Origin: RGIG1681 sp045594425
GTDB taxonomy: Bacteria; Bacillota; Clostridia; Christensenellales; UBA1242
Length of the DNA: 64,000 bases
Direction of reading: 5' to 3'
Assembly: GCA_045594425.1 (NCBI GenBank)
Contig: JAZNYK010000003.1
Span: 3,660-67,659 of the forward strand
Position 1 is the stretch's first letter. Every line of letters begins with the position of its first letter. Positions 57,315 through 64,000 of the stretch are shown piece by piece. The translations under genes were made by a program, and so were the position numbers. The notes beneath the pieces were generated by a model that made no database searches, had not been told where the DNA came from, and saw only the letters and a list, made by a program, of their open reading frames with translations.

Positions 57315-58736
57315 ATGAACATTAAATATAGAGAAAGTTTAAACGAACAAATTAGAAAATTTATAGCAATTGGCGAGTGGGATGAAAAACCTCGTTTTAC
57401 TGACATCAAAAGAACAATAACAGTTGGTGCCAGTATGTTTTATACTGCAATTGCAAAAACTGATGGAAGATATGGTGTTAAAGCGGGTGATTTGGTTTAT
57501 TTTAAGAAAAACCCAACACGTGGCGTAAACCCAAATAATGCTAGAACTGATGAAGCCAGAGGAAGTTGTGAAGATATTGGTGAAGTTTTAACACACTTTA
57601 CAGTTAAAGCCATGAATGAAAAACTTGGTGATGATGCTGTTTTTGAAGTTACACCTTATGACTTTGCCGAATATGAAGACGATATTTTTTGGTCGGCTAT
57701 TGCAAAAGAAACATCGGCTCTTGTAAAAAGTAAAAGAATTTATGGTTGTATGTCACCAAACTGTATTGACCCTAATGGTGAAATTATTCACGGAAACACT
57801 TTAATAAGGTGTTTAATGCCAAATGTAAAATCAATCAGAAGTGATGATAACACTTTATACAACTATCAAATGGCAAGTCTTGCATATGCAGAGCAAGCAA
57901 AAGAAAAAGGTCAAGAAGTATTAATCCATCCAAAGAATGCTAGGGCAGACTTCGTTGAACTTATGGTTGACTTTATGGGTGGCAATAGCGACAGACACTG
58001 CAAGAACAGAACAAAACAAATTATAAAACTTCCTGATGGAAGGGCTGTTTTGGTTAATACTACTGGTCTTGATAACGGTGGTGTTTTGGGTCTTCAGAGC
58101 ACAAATTGTTATAATTTGTTTATGAATCAATATCAAAAATTAATGGAAAAAGGGAAACTTCTTCCTTTTGAAGAACATTCAGGATTTATTGACCGCTCAC
58201 CATTCAATCAATATTTTGACTTTACTATTGGTGCTGAATGTTTCAAAGATAAACGAATTGCAAATGCTTATCAAAATTTGTCTTATGAAGAACAAATTGT
58301 TGCACTTGTCAGTCAAAACAAAATTTTGTTTAATGATTTAAAAAATGTGTATCAACATTTTGATTATGATGCTGGTGCAAGGTTAATGAAAAAACACGTT
58401 AAGTTTAATTATTTAACATCTGATGAAATCGAACGTCTTGAAGGTTTGGGAAGAACAGTTGACCATGTCAATGGTTCACATCTCCCAGGTATGCATTTAG
58501 TTGCAGCGGCTCAACTTGAAATGAAGCGTGAAATGTTAAGCAGAGCAATGGCAAATGTTATGGGTGTTGCGTTTGATGAAGAATTATTCAAGCAAAACAA
58601 GATGTATTATGTTGATATGTTTGAACCTTATGTTAAAGAAAATGAACTAACTATTCACATTGCTTCAAATGCAGAAATCAAAACCTTCGACAAGCAAATT
58701 GAAGAAATAAAACAAAGTGCAAAACAAAAACAATAA
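57315..58736 (+). CDS. HipA/PI3K-fold kinase (HipT-like)
   Basis: 473 residues. The catalytic loop GGNSDRHCKN (Asp226, Arg227, His228, Asn231) and the metal-binding segment TTGLDNGGVLGL (Asp253) follow the D-R-H-x-x-N then D pattern of HipA/CtkA kinases. GDLVYFKKNP (59-67) may give the ATP-binding Lys, and EDIGEVLTHFTVKAMNEKLG the conserved Glu helix. The HipA N-subdomain is missing from this chain and occurs as the next gene. HipA kinases phosphorylate tRNA synthetases and arrest growth; whether this one does is unknown. It is longer than E. coli HipT (about 330). Probably leaderless. Confidence 0.72.
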   Translation: MNIKYRESLNEQIRKFIAIGEWDEKPRFTDIKRTITVGASMFYTAIAKTDGRYGVKAGDLVYFKKNPTRGVNPNNARTDEARGSCEDIGEVLTHFTVKAMNEKLGDDAVFEVTPYDFAEYEDDIFWSAIAKETSALVKSKRIYGCMSPNCIDPNGEIIHGNTLIRCLMPNVKSIRSDDNTLYNYQMASLAYAEQAKEKGQEVLIHPKNARADFVELMVDFMGGNSDRHCKNRTKQIIKLPDGRAVLVNTTGLDNGGVLGLQSTNCYNLFMNQYQKLMEKGKLLPFEEHSGFIDRSPFNQYFDFTIGAECFKDKRIANAYQNLSYEEQIVALVSQNKILFNDLKNVYQHFDYDAGARLMKKHVKFNYLTSDEIERLEGLGRTVDHVNGSHLPGMHLVAAAQLEMKREMLSRAMANVMGVAFDEELFKQNKMYYVDMFEPYVKENELTIHIASNAEIKTFDKQIEEIKQSAKQKQ

Positions 58737-58748
58737 TTGGAGTTTATT

Positions 58749-59066
58749 ATGAAAGTTATTAAAGTTTGTTACAAAGATATTGTGCTTGGAAAACTCACCT
58801 TTCAAGAGGGTGTTTATTGCTATGAGGCGTCAAAAATAGGCGTTGACAAGGCATACAAAAAAGGTTACACAACATTTGTTTATGATTGCGACCAAAGTTT
58901 TGTTAGTGACACATTGCCGGCTGCATTCCAAGATTTGATTTCCGAAGAAATAGTTGCAAATATTTCTTCGTTAACAGAGATTTTGGAAACCGACACAGAG
59001 TTTGATGTGCTTTATAAATTTGCGGCTTTAGATGTTGGCAAACCAGATTTCCATGTTGAAATTTAA
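58749..59066 (+). CDS. HipS-like protein (HipA N-terminal subdomain)
   Basis: 105 residues that follow the N-subdomain-1 of HipA in order: VCYKDIVLGKLTFQEGVYCYE (compare 'V..n..vGeLt..g...f.Y'), then SDTLPAAFQDLISEE (compare SDAVFNFFDNLLPDS in E. coli HipA), then TEFDVLYKFAALDVGK (compare PFDLLSEIGRDSVG). In HipBST systems this piece is a separate protein, HipS, that acts as antitoxin of HipT. Here it lies 12 nt after the kinase gene, with GGAG before the ATG; a TTG at 58737 is rejected. Confidence in homology is moderate, from alignment by eye. Confidence 0.65.
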   Translation: MKVIKVCYKDIVLGKLTFQEGVYCYEASKIGVDKAYKKGYTTFVYDCDQSFVSDTLPAAFQDLISEEIVANISSLTEILETDTEFDVLYKFAALDVGKPDFHVEI

Positions 59067-59074
59067 AAAATTTA

Positions 59075-59103
59075 CCCCGCCTCACAAAAAGGCGGGTTTT
59101 TTG
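59075..59103 (+). terminator. Terminator of the kinase/HipS-like operon
   Basis: GC-rich 7-bp stem CCCGCCT / AGGCGGG with a 7-nt loop, then T's. Confidence 0.88.
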
Positions 59104-59169
59104 TTTGCTAAATTTTAAAAACATAATATAATGTATATGGACAAAATTAAAATATCTGCAGGTGAATAA

Positions 59170-59424
59170 ATGAATCTTAAGAAGGCAGTTGCCGAAAGAC
59201 TTTCACAAATTTTAAGAGAAAGAAGTTTAACTCAATATGCACTATATAAAATTTCCGGCGTGCCACAAAGCACAATAAGCACAATTTTAAACGGTGACAT
59301 AAAAACAATCAAGTTAAGCACACTTCACGATATATGCGTGGGGCTGGGCATAAATCTTTCAGATTTCTTTGCCACAGATTCACTAAAAAATCATAGTTTA
59401 AAAAACCAACACGAAACCGATTAG
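59170..59424 (+). CDS. XRE-family small HTH regulator (HipB-like position)
   Basis: An 84-residue Cro/C1 helix-turn-helix: AERLSQILRERSLTQYALYK, ISGVPQSTISTILNGDIKTI, then TLHDICVGLGINLSDFF. It is a compact repressor fold without effector domain, the size of HipB. It lies after the kinase and HipS-like genes but has its own -10 (TATAAT, 59127-59132) and terminator. It may control the neighbouring operon, or be unlinked. AGGTG lies before the ATG. Its stop codon lies at the edge of the terminator hairpin. Confidence 0.85.
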   Translation: MNLKKAVAERLSQILRERSLTQYALYKISGVPQSTISTILNGDIKTIKLSTLHDICVGLGINLSDFFATDSLKNHSLKNQHETD

Positions 59425-59437
59425 TGTTGGTTTTTTG
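59401..59437 (+). terminator. Terminator of the small XRE gene
   Basis: AAAACCAACAC / GTGTTGGTTTT with an 11-nt loop, overlapping the last codons and stop. The gap to 59733 holds the tandem rpoB promoters, a small GCCC-TTTT-GGGC hairpin (59569-59580) and otherwise plain leader. Confidence 0.87.
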
Positions 59438-59506
59438 TTTGCTTTAAAATTTAAACCAAAAACGTCAAAAAGTTTAAATGTTTTGCATGAAAATTTTTGA
59501 AAATTA

Positions 59507-59545
59507 TTGACACTATTTGACATTCATGTTATCATAATATAGCAT
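59507..59545 (+). promoter_or_regulatory. Tandem overlapping promoters of rpoB
   Basis: TTGACA at 59507-59512 with TATCAT at 59530-59535, and TTGACA at 59517-59522 with TAGCAT at 59540-59545. Both have 17-nt spacers and are offset by 10 bp. They leave a leader of about 185-195 nt. Confidence 0.72.
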
Positions 59546-59733
59546 ACCATAATTATCATCATAAGTATGCCCTTTTGGGCGATAGTTATGGTTTTATAAG
59601 TCAATTGTGTAGATATTAACATAATTTTGTCCTTTTTATTTGTTTAATATGGAATCGACTATCTTTTGGCTTCGCTAGAAATTTGTGCTTATTATCAAAA
59701 ATGACTCTTTTTAATATTTTTTGGGAGGACTAC

Positions 59734-62700
59734 ATGAGTAGTAATAACTTAAACATCAAAAAAGTCAAGTTCGGTAACACGGAGAGATACAAGTTTGGTA
59801 AAATTGATGAAGTTATGGAAATTCCATACCTTGTTGAAGTTCAAAAAGATAGTTATCAAAACTTCATAACAAAAGGCATTCGCGATGTTCTTCGCGATTT
59901 TTCTCCAATCACTGACACTGACAACTTGAATCGTTCAGATGCAAGGGAAGACAACACAGATGCACGTGTTGAACTTTATTTTCTTGACCATATGCTCGAC
60001 GGCAAGCCAAAGTATACTGAAGCAGAGTGTAAGGCAAGAGATGCAACTTATGCCATGCCTTTAAAGGTAAAAGTTCGTTTGGTTTACAAAGAAACAGGCG
60101 AAGTTGTTGACCAAGATGTCTATATGGGTGACATTCCTATCATGACAGACAATGGTTCATTTATTATCAATGGTGCAGAACGTGCCATCGTTAGCCAACT
60201 TGTTAAGAGCCCTAGCGTTTATTGCAGCCAAGGCGTTAATAAACTTGGAAACTTTGTAACTGAAACAGACATCATTCCTGCACGTGGTGCATGGATTGAA
60301 TTTGAAGAAGATAACAATGGTGTTATCTGGGTTCACGTTGACCGTTCAAGAAAAATGGTGGGAACAATTTTCCTTAGAGCATTAGGTCTTTCTTCAGATG
60401 AAGAACTTCTTAATATGTTCGACAATGACCCATCTGTTCAAAAAACAATCGAAAAAGACCCAACCAAATCTATGGAAGAAGCACTTATTGAAATCTCAAA
60501 AAGACTTCGTCCTGGTGAAGTATTTAACTTGAAAGCAATCAAGAAAGATTTGGAAAAGAGATTCTATTCAACACGTAGATATGACATCACAGGTGTTGGA
60601 CGTTACAAATTCAACCAAAAACTCAGTTTGGCAACAAGAATCGAAGGCAAAACACTTGCTGAAGATATTGTTATTAATGGCAAAGTTTATGCAGCCGCTG
60701 GCGAAGTTTTGGATGAAGAAAGAGCAAAATTTGTTCAAAATTCAGGTGTAAACAAAGTTGCTGTTGAAGGCAAACTTTCAAAATTCTATGTTTTGGGCAA
60801 CAACCGTGTTGACCTTGAAGCATACACTGGAATCAAAAATGCAGACGTTGAAATTGATGAACTTGTTCACCTTCCAACACTTCTTGAAGTTTTGAAAGGT
60901 TGCAAAAACAAAGAAGAAAAAATCAACGCAATCAAAGAAAACAAAGATGAACTTGTTGGCAGACACGTTATGTTTGACGACATTTTGTCAGCATTTAACT
61001 ATCACCTTTGCATTAAGCAAGGTCTTGGAAATTTGGATGATGTTGACCACCTTGGAAACAGAAGAATCAAAACAGTTGGTGAACTTCTCCAAGCACAATT
61101 CTTCATTGGCATGGCAAGACTTGAAAGAGTTATCTCTGAAAGAATGCAAGTTCAACAAGTTGAAGATATCACTCCAAGCACACTTATTAATGTGCGTCCA
61201 GTTTCTGCTGCTATCCGTGAATTCTTTGGTTCAAGCCAAATGTCACAATTCATGGAACAAACAAACCCAATTGCATCGCTCACACACAAAAGAAAGGTTT
61301 CTTCTATCGGACCTGGTGCGCTTACTCGTGAAAGAGCAGGCTTTGACGTGCGTGACGTTCACTACACACACTACGGACGTTTGTGTCCAAACGAAACTCC
61401 TGAAGGTCAAAACATCGGTCTTATCAACTCTCTTGCAACTTATGCAAAACTTGATAAGTATGGCTTTGTTGAAGCACCTTACAAGAGAATCGACAAAGAA
61501 ACCGGAAAGGTTACTAAAGAAGTTGTCTATATGACAGCAGACGTTGAAGAAAAATACGTTATTGCCCAAGCAAACGAACCATTAACAGAAGATGGCAAAC
61601 TTGCACACGAAAGAGTTACTTGTCGTAAAAAAGGTGAAATTGTGGAACTTCCAAGAGAACAAATCGACTTTATTGACGTTTCTCCAAAGGAACTTGTATC
61701 TATTGCTACAACCCTTGTTCCATTCATTGAAAATGACGACACCACTCGTGCGATGATGGCGTCAAACATGCAACGTCAAGCCGTTCCACTTTTGAAAACT
61801 GAAGCGCCTATTATTGGCACAGGCACAGAACACAGAATCGCTGTTGACTCTGGTGTTATGGTTGTTGCTAAATCTGATGGTGTTGTTAAATATGTTTCAA
61901 GCGAAAAAATCGTTCTTGAAACTGCAAACGGTGATGAAACTTATGAACTTGTTAAGTTTGTTCGTTCAAACTCTGGCACTTGTATGTGTCAAAAAGCAAT
62001 TGTATCACATGGTCAAAAGATTAAGAAAGGTGACGTTCTTGCTGATGGTCCATCAACAAGCAATGGTGAACTTTCAATCGGTAAAAACATTCTCATCGCA
62101 TTCATGCCTTGGGAAGGCTACAACTTCGATGACGCTATCTTGATTTCAGATGAACTTGTTGAAGATGACGTTTTAACTTCAATTCACATTGAAGAATATG
62201 AACAAGATGCTCGTGACACAAAACTCGGACCTGAAGAAATCACAAGAGATATTCCAAACATTGGTGAAGATGCTCTTGTTAACCTTGACGAAAATGGTAT
62301 TGTTCGTATTGGTGCAGAAGTTACCACAGGTGACATTTTGGTCGGAAAAGTTACACCAAAAGGTGAAACTGAACTCACACCTGAAGAAAGACTTCTTCGT
62401 GCTATTTTCGGTGAAAAAGCAAGAGAAGTTCGTGACACATCACTTCGTGTTGGTCATGGTGAAGGTGGTATTGTTGTAGACGTTAAAGTCTTCACAAGAG
62501 AAAACAAAGACGAACTCCCAACTGGCGTATCAAAACTTGTTAGAGTATACATCGCTCAAAAGAGAAAAATGAGCGTTGGTGACAAGATGTCTGGTCGTCA
62601 CGGAAACAAGGGTGTTGTTTCAAGAATTTTGCCAAAGGCAGATATGCCATTCCTTCCTGATGGAACCCCTGTTCAAATCTTATTGAACCCACTTGGCGTT

Positions 62701-63627
62701 CCTTCTCGTATGAACATCGGACAACTTCTTGAAGTTCACCTCGGATTTGTTGCTAAAGCCCTTGGTTGGAAGATTGCAACACCTGTATTCGATGGTGCTC
62801 ATGAAGACGACATCCAACAAATTTTAAGAGATAATAACTTCCCTGAAGATGGAAAAATCCAACTTTATGACGGAAGAACTGGTGAACCATTTGAAAACAG
62901 AACAACCGTTGGTATCATGTATATGCTTAAACTTCACCACTTGGTTGTTGATAAAATGCACGCACGTTCAACTGGTCCATACTCACTTGTAACCCAACAA
63001 CCTCTTGGCGGTAAAGCACAACTTGGTGGTCAAAGATTCGGTGAAATGGAAGTTTGGGCACTCGAAGCATATGGCGCTGCAAACATTCTACAAGAAATGC
63101 TTACCGTTAAGTCAGACGACGTTATGGGTAGACAAAAGGTATTTGATTCTATTATCAAGCCCAATGCAACTATGGCAGCTCCCGGACTACCCGAAGCATT
63201 CAAGGTTCTCAAGAAAGAAATGCAATCACTCTGTATGGACGTTAAACTTCTTACCGATACCAATGCAGAAGTTGAACTTGCAGAGCTTGATGACGACCAA
63301 CAAGCATACGAACCCATTATCCCCGGCGCACACGATGACAACAAGGGACTCCTTGACAGTATGGATGACGAAAACGACGACACCTTGTTTGGCGCAAACG
63401 GATATGAAGCATTGTTTAGCAGTATGACCTCTAGTGTAGCCGATACCGACGATGAAGATTTACTATCATCACTAGGTAGCATCGAAGATATTTCCGAAGA
63501 AGATGATGATGACGACGATGATAGCTTCAATCTAAATCTAAACGATTTATACTTTGATAAAGACGGATACACCAGCCTCGACGAAGCAGAATCTATGCTT
63601 CTTGACGAATTCAACGACGAAGACTAA
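59734..63627 (+). CDS. rpoB: RNA polymerase beta subunit
   Basis: Catalytic subunit of RNA polymerase. 1297 residues with IPYLVEVQKDSYQNFI, SQLVKSPSVY, the rifampicin region GSSQMSQFMEQTNPIASLTHKRKVSSIGPGALTRE (given here as two blocks about 520-555), NETPEGQNIGLI, GDKMSGRHGNKGVVSRI and the C-terminal GGQRFGEMEVWALEAYGAA. The ATG at 59734 is preceded by GGGAGG. The final 110 residues are a very acidic extension (Asp/Glu/Ser). From about 63,100 on, codon use changes abruptly (CCC for Pro, CTA for Leu), although the frame and the family sequence continue. Confidence 0.96.
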   Translation: MSSNNLNIKKVKFGNTERYKFGKIDEVMEIPYLVEVQKDSYQNFITKGIRDVLRDFSPITDTDNLNRSDAREDNTDARVELYFLDHMLDGKPKYTEAECKARDATYAMPLKVKVRLVYKETGEVVDQDVYMGDIPIMTDNGSFIINGAERAIVSQLVKSPSVYCSQGVNKLGNFVTETDIIPARGAWIEFEEDNNGVIWVHVDRSRKMVGTIFLRALGLSSDEELLNMFDNDPSVQKTIEKDPTKSMEEALIEISKRLRPGEVFNLKAIKKDLEKRFYSTRRYDITGVGRYKFNQKLSLATRIEGKTLAEDIVINGKVYAAAGEVLDEERAKFVQNSGVNKVAVEGKLSKFYVLGNNRVDLEAYTGIKNADVEIDELVHLPTLLEVLKGCKNKEEKINAIKENKDELVGRHVMFDDILSAFNYHLCIKQGLGNLDDVDHLGNRRIKTVGELLQAQFFIGMARLERVISERMQVQQVEDITPSTLINVRPVSAAIREFFGSSQMSQFMEQTNPIASLTHKRKVSSIGPGALTRERAGFDVRDVHYTHYGRLCPNETPEGQNIGLINSLATYAKLDKYGFVEAPYKRIDKETGKVTKEVVYMTADVEEKYVIAQANEPLTEDGKLAHERVTCRKKGEIVELPREQIDFIDVSPKELVSIATTLVPFIENDDTTRAMMASNMQRQAVPLLKTEAPIIGTGTEHRIAVDSGVMVVAKSDGVVKYVSSEKIVLETANGDETYELVKFVRSNSGTCMCQKAIVSHGQKIKKGDVLADGPSTSNGELSIGKNILIAFMPWEGYNFDDAILISDELVEDDVLTSIHIEEYEQDARDTKLGPEEITRDIPNIGEDALVNLDENGIVRIGAEVTTGDILVGKVTPKGETELTPEERLLRAIFGEKAREVRDTSLRVGHGEGGIVVDVKVFTRENKDELPTGVSKLVRVYIAQKRKMSVGDKMSGRHGNKGVVSRILPKADMPFLPDGTPVQILLNPLGVPSRMNIGQLLEVHLGFVAKALGWKIATPVFDGAHEDDIQQILRDNNFPEDGKIQLYDGRTGEPFENRTTVGIMYMLKLHHLVVDKMHARSTGPYSLVTQQPLGGKAQLGGQRFGEMEVWALEAYGAANILQEMLTVKSDDVMGRQKVFDSIIKPNATMAAPGLPEAFKVLKKEMQSLCMDVKLLTDTNAEVELAELDDDQQAYEPIIPGAHDDNKGLLDSMDDENDDTLFGANGYEALFSSMTSSVADTDDEDLLSSLGSIEDISEEDDDDDDDSFNLNLNDLYFDKDGYTSLDEAESMLLDEFNDED

Positions 63628-63642
63628 TAGGGAGGAATAACT

Positions 63643-63906
63643 ATGATAGAAATTAATAGTTTTGATGCAATGCAAATCTCTCTTGCCTCTCCTGATAAAA
63701 TCAGAGAGTGGTCTCGTGGCGAAGTAACCAAGCCCGAGACTATCAACTACAGAACCCAAAAGCCCGAAAAGGATGGTTTGTTCTGTGAAAAAATCTTTGG
63801 ACCTACCAAGGACTACGAATGCCACTGCGGTAAATATAAAAGAGTAAGATTCAAAGGCACCATTTGTGATAAGTGTGGCGTTGAAGTTACTAAATCAAAG
63901 GTATGA
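63643..63906 (+). pseudogene. rpoC: RNA polymerase beta' subunit, first 87 codons only, broken
   Basis: Begins MIEINSFDAMQISLASPDKI, then SRGEVTKPETINYRTQKPEK, then FGPTKDYECHCGKYKRVRF and CDKCGVEVTKSKV, which is the beta' N-terminus with the zinc-binding Cys cluster (CHC, CDKC). Normally the sequence continues from SKV into RRERMGHI and about 1,100 more residues. Here it meets TGA at 63904-63906, at a switch to GC-rich DNA. Whether the gene is truly truncated or the window is a chimera cannot be settled from sequence. It shares the atypical codon use of the rpoB 3' end. GGGAGG precedes the ATG. Confidence 0.9.
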
Positions 63907-64000
63907 AGGATGAGGCCCAGAAGCTATACGACAAGCTCATGGCCGGGGGCTGGAACCCCGAGCCCTGATTCCCCGCCTCCGCCACCTACAGAACGCAACA
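63905..64000. other. GC-rich unrelated tail
   Basis: About 60 of the last 97 bases are G or C, compared with roughly a third in the rest of the window. The plus strand reads a short frame from ATG 63903 (MKDEAQKLYDKLMAGGWNPE) that stops at 63968, which looks like the end of a foreign coding region. I cannot identify it. Confidence 0.7.

Noticed and set aside
59569..59580. GCCC-TTTT-GGGC hairpin in the rpoB leader as a terminator
   Set aside because: It has only four pairs and no T-run after it, so it is noted only as a minor leader feature.
1..64000. TGA recoding
   Set aside because: TGA ends the XRE regulator at 18005-18007 in the expected place, and Trp is encoded by TGG throughout.
1..64000. 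tRNA, rRNA, insertion sequence or prophage
   Set aside because: No cloverleaf-like segment, rRNA sequence, transposase, integrase or phage structural gene was recognised.

Overview
The window looks like chromosome from an uncultured, low-GC, endospore-forming Firmicute of the Clostridia type. It is AT-rich with A/T-ending codons, has dense Shine-Dalgarno-led operons on both strands, uses the standard bacterial code (TGA as stop), carries a gerA-gerB-gerC germinant receptor, and keeps the Gram-positive rpsF-ssb-rpsR linkage. I see no rRNA, tRNA, CRISPR array, transposase or phage structural gene.

Layout. 1-752 holds a partial transglutaminase-like gene. 1.0-10.6 kb is a five-gene glycogen/alpha-glucan operon (malQ, glgB, glgA, glgP, GH13 amylase); its branching enzyme ends in five AT-hook-like repeats. 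10.6-17.3 kb holds a divergent NAD-synthesis pair, an orphan protein, a sugar-1-phosphate nucleotidyltransferase, an MscS channel and dxs. 17.4-22.8 kb holds an XRE membrane regulator, a UDP-GlcNAc operon (acetyltransferase half of GlmU, glmM, glmS) and dut. 22.9-26.9 kb has an actin-like (ParM-type) ATPase with a disordered partner, a GNAT enzyme and a CarD-like regulator. 27-30.4 kb holds a condensation-type acyltransferase, a zinc-ribbon membrane protein, a PanE-like reductase and a NIF3-insert-like protein. 30.5-34.6 kb is the germination operon. 34.6-37.4 kb is a P-type ATPase. 37.6-40.7 kb holds rpsF-ssb-rpsR and dnaB, separated by a repeated hairpin element. 40.7-49.8 kb is mostly uncharacterised: a beta-solenoid surface protein, a HicB-like four-gene operon, a methyltransferase and a pair of duplicated genes with duplicated promoters. 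50.0-54.5 kb is rpsL-rpsG-fusA-tuf. 54.6-59.5 kb is an accessory block. 59.7-63.9 kb is rpoB and the start of rpoC.

The accessory block between tuf and rpoB is the best candidate for an undescribed system. It contains a duplicated two-gene module (helical protein with a hydrophobic hairpin plus a small acidic protein). This is followed by a HipA/PI3K-fold kinase whose N-terminal HipA subdomain is a separate downstream gene (HipS-like), and then a small XRE repressor: a HipBST-like set in reversed order.

The last kilobase needs caution. From about 63.1 kb the 3' end of rpoB and the start of rpoC change codon use abruptly. At about 63.9 kb rpoC breaks off into about 95 bases of GC-rich unrelated sequence. 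This looks like a recombination mosaic or, more likely at the second point, an assembly chimera.
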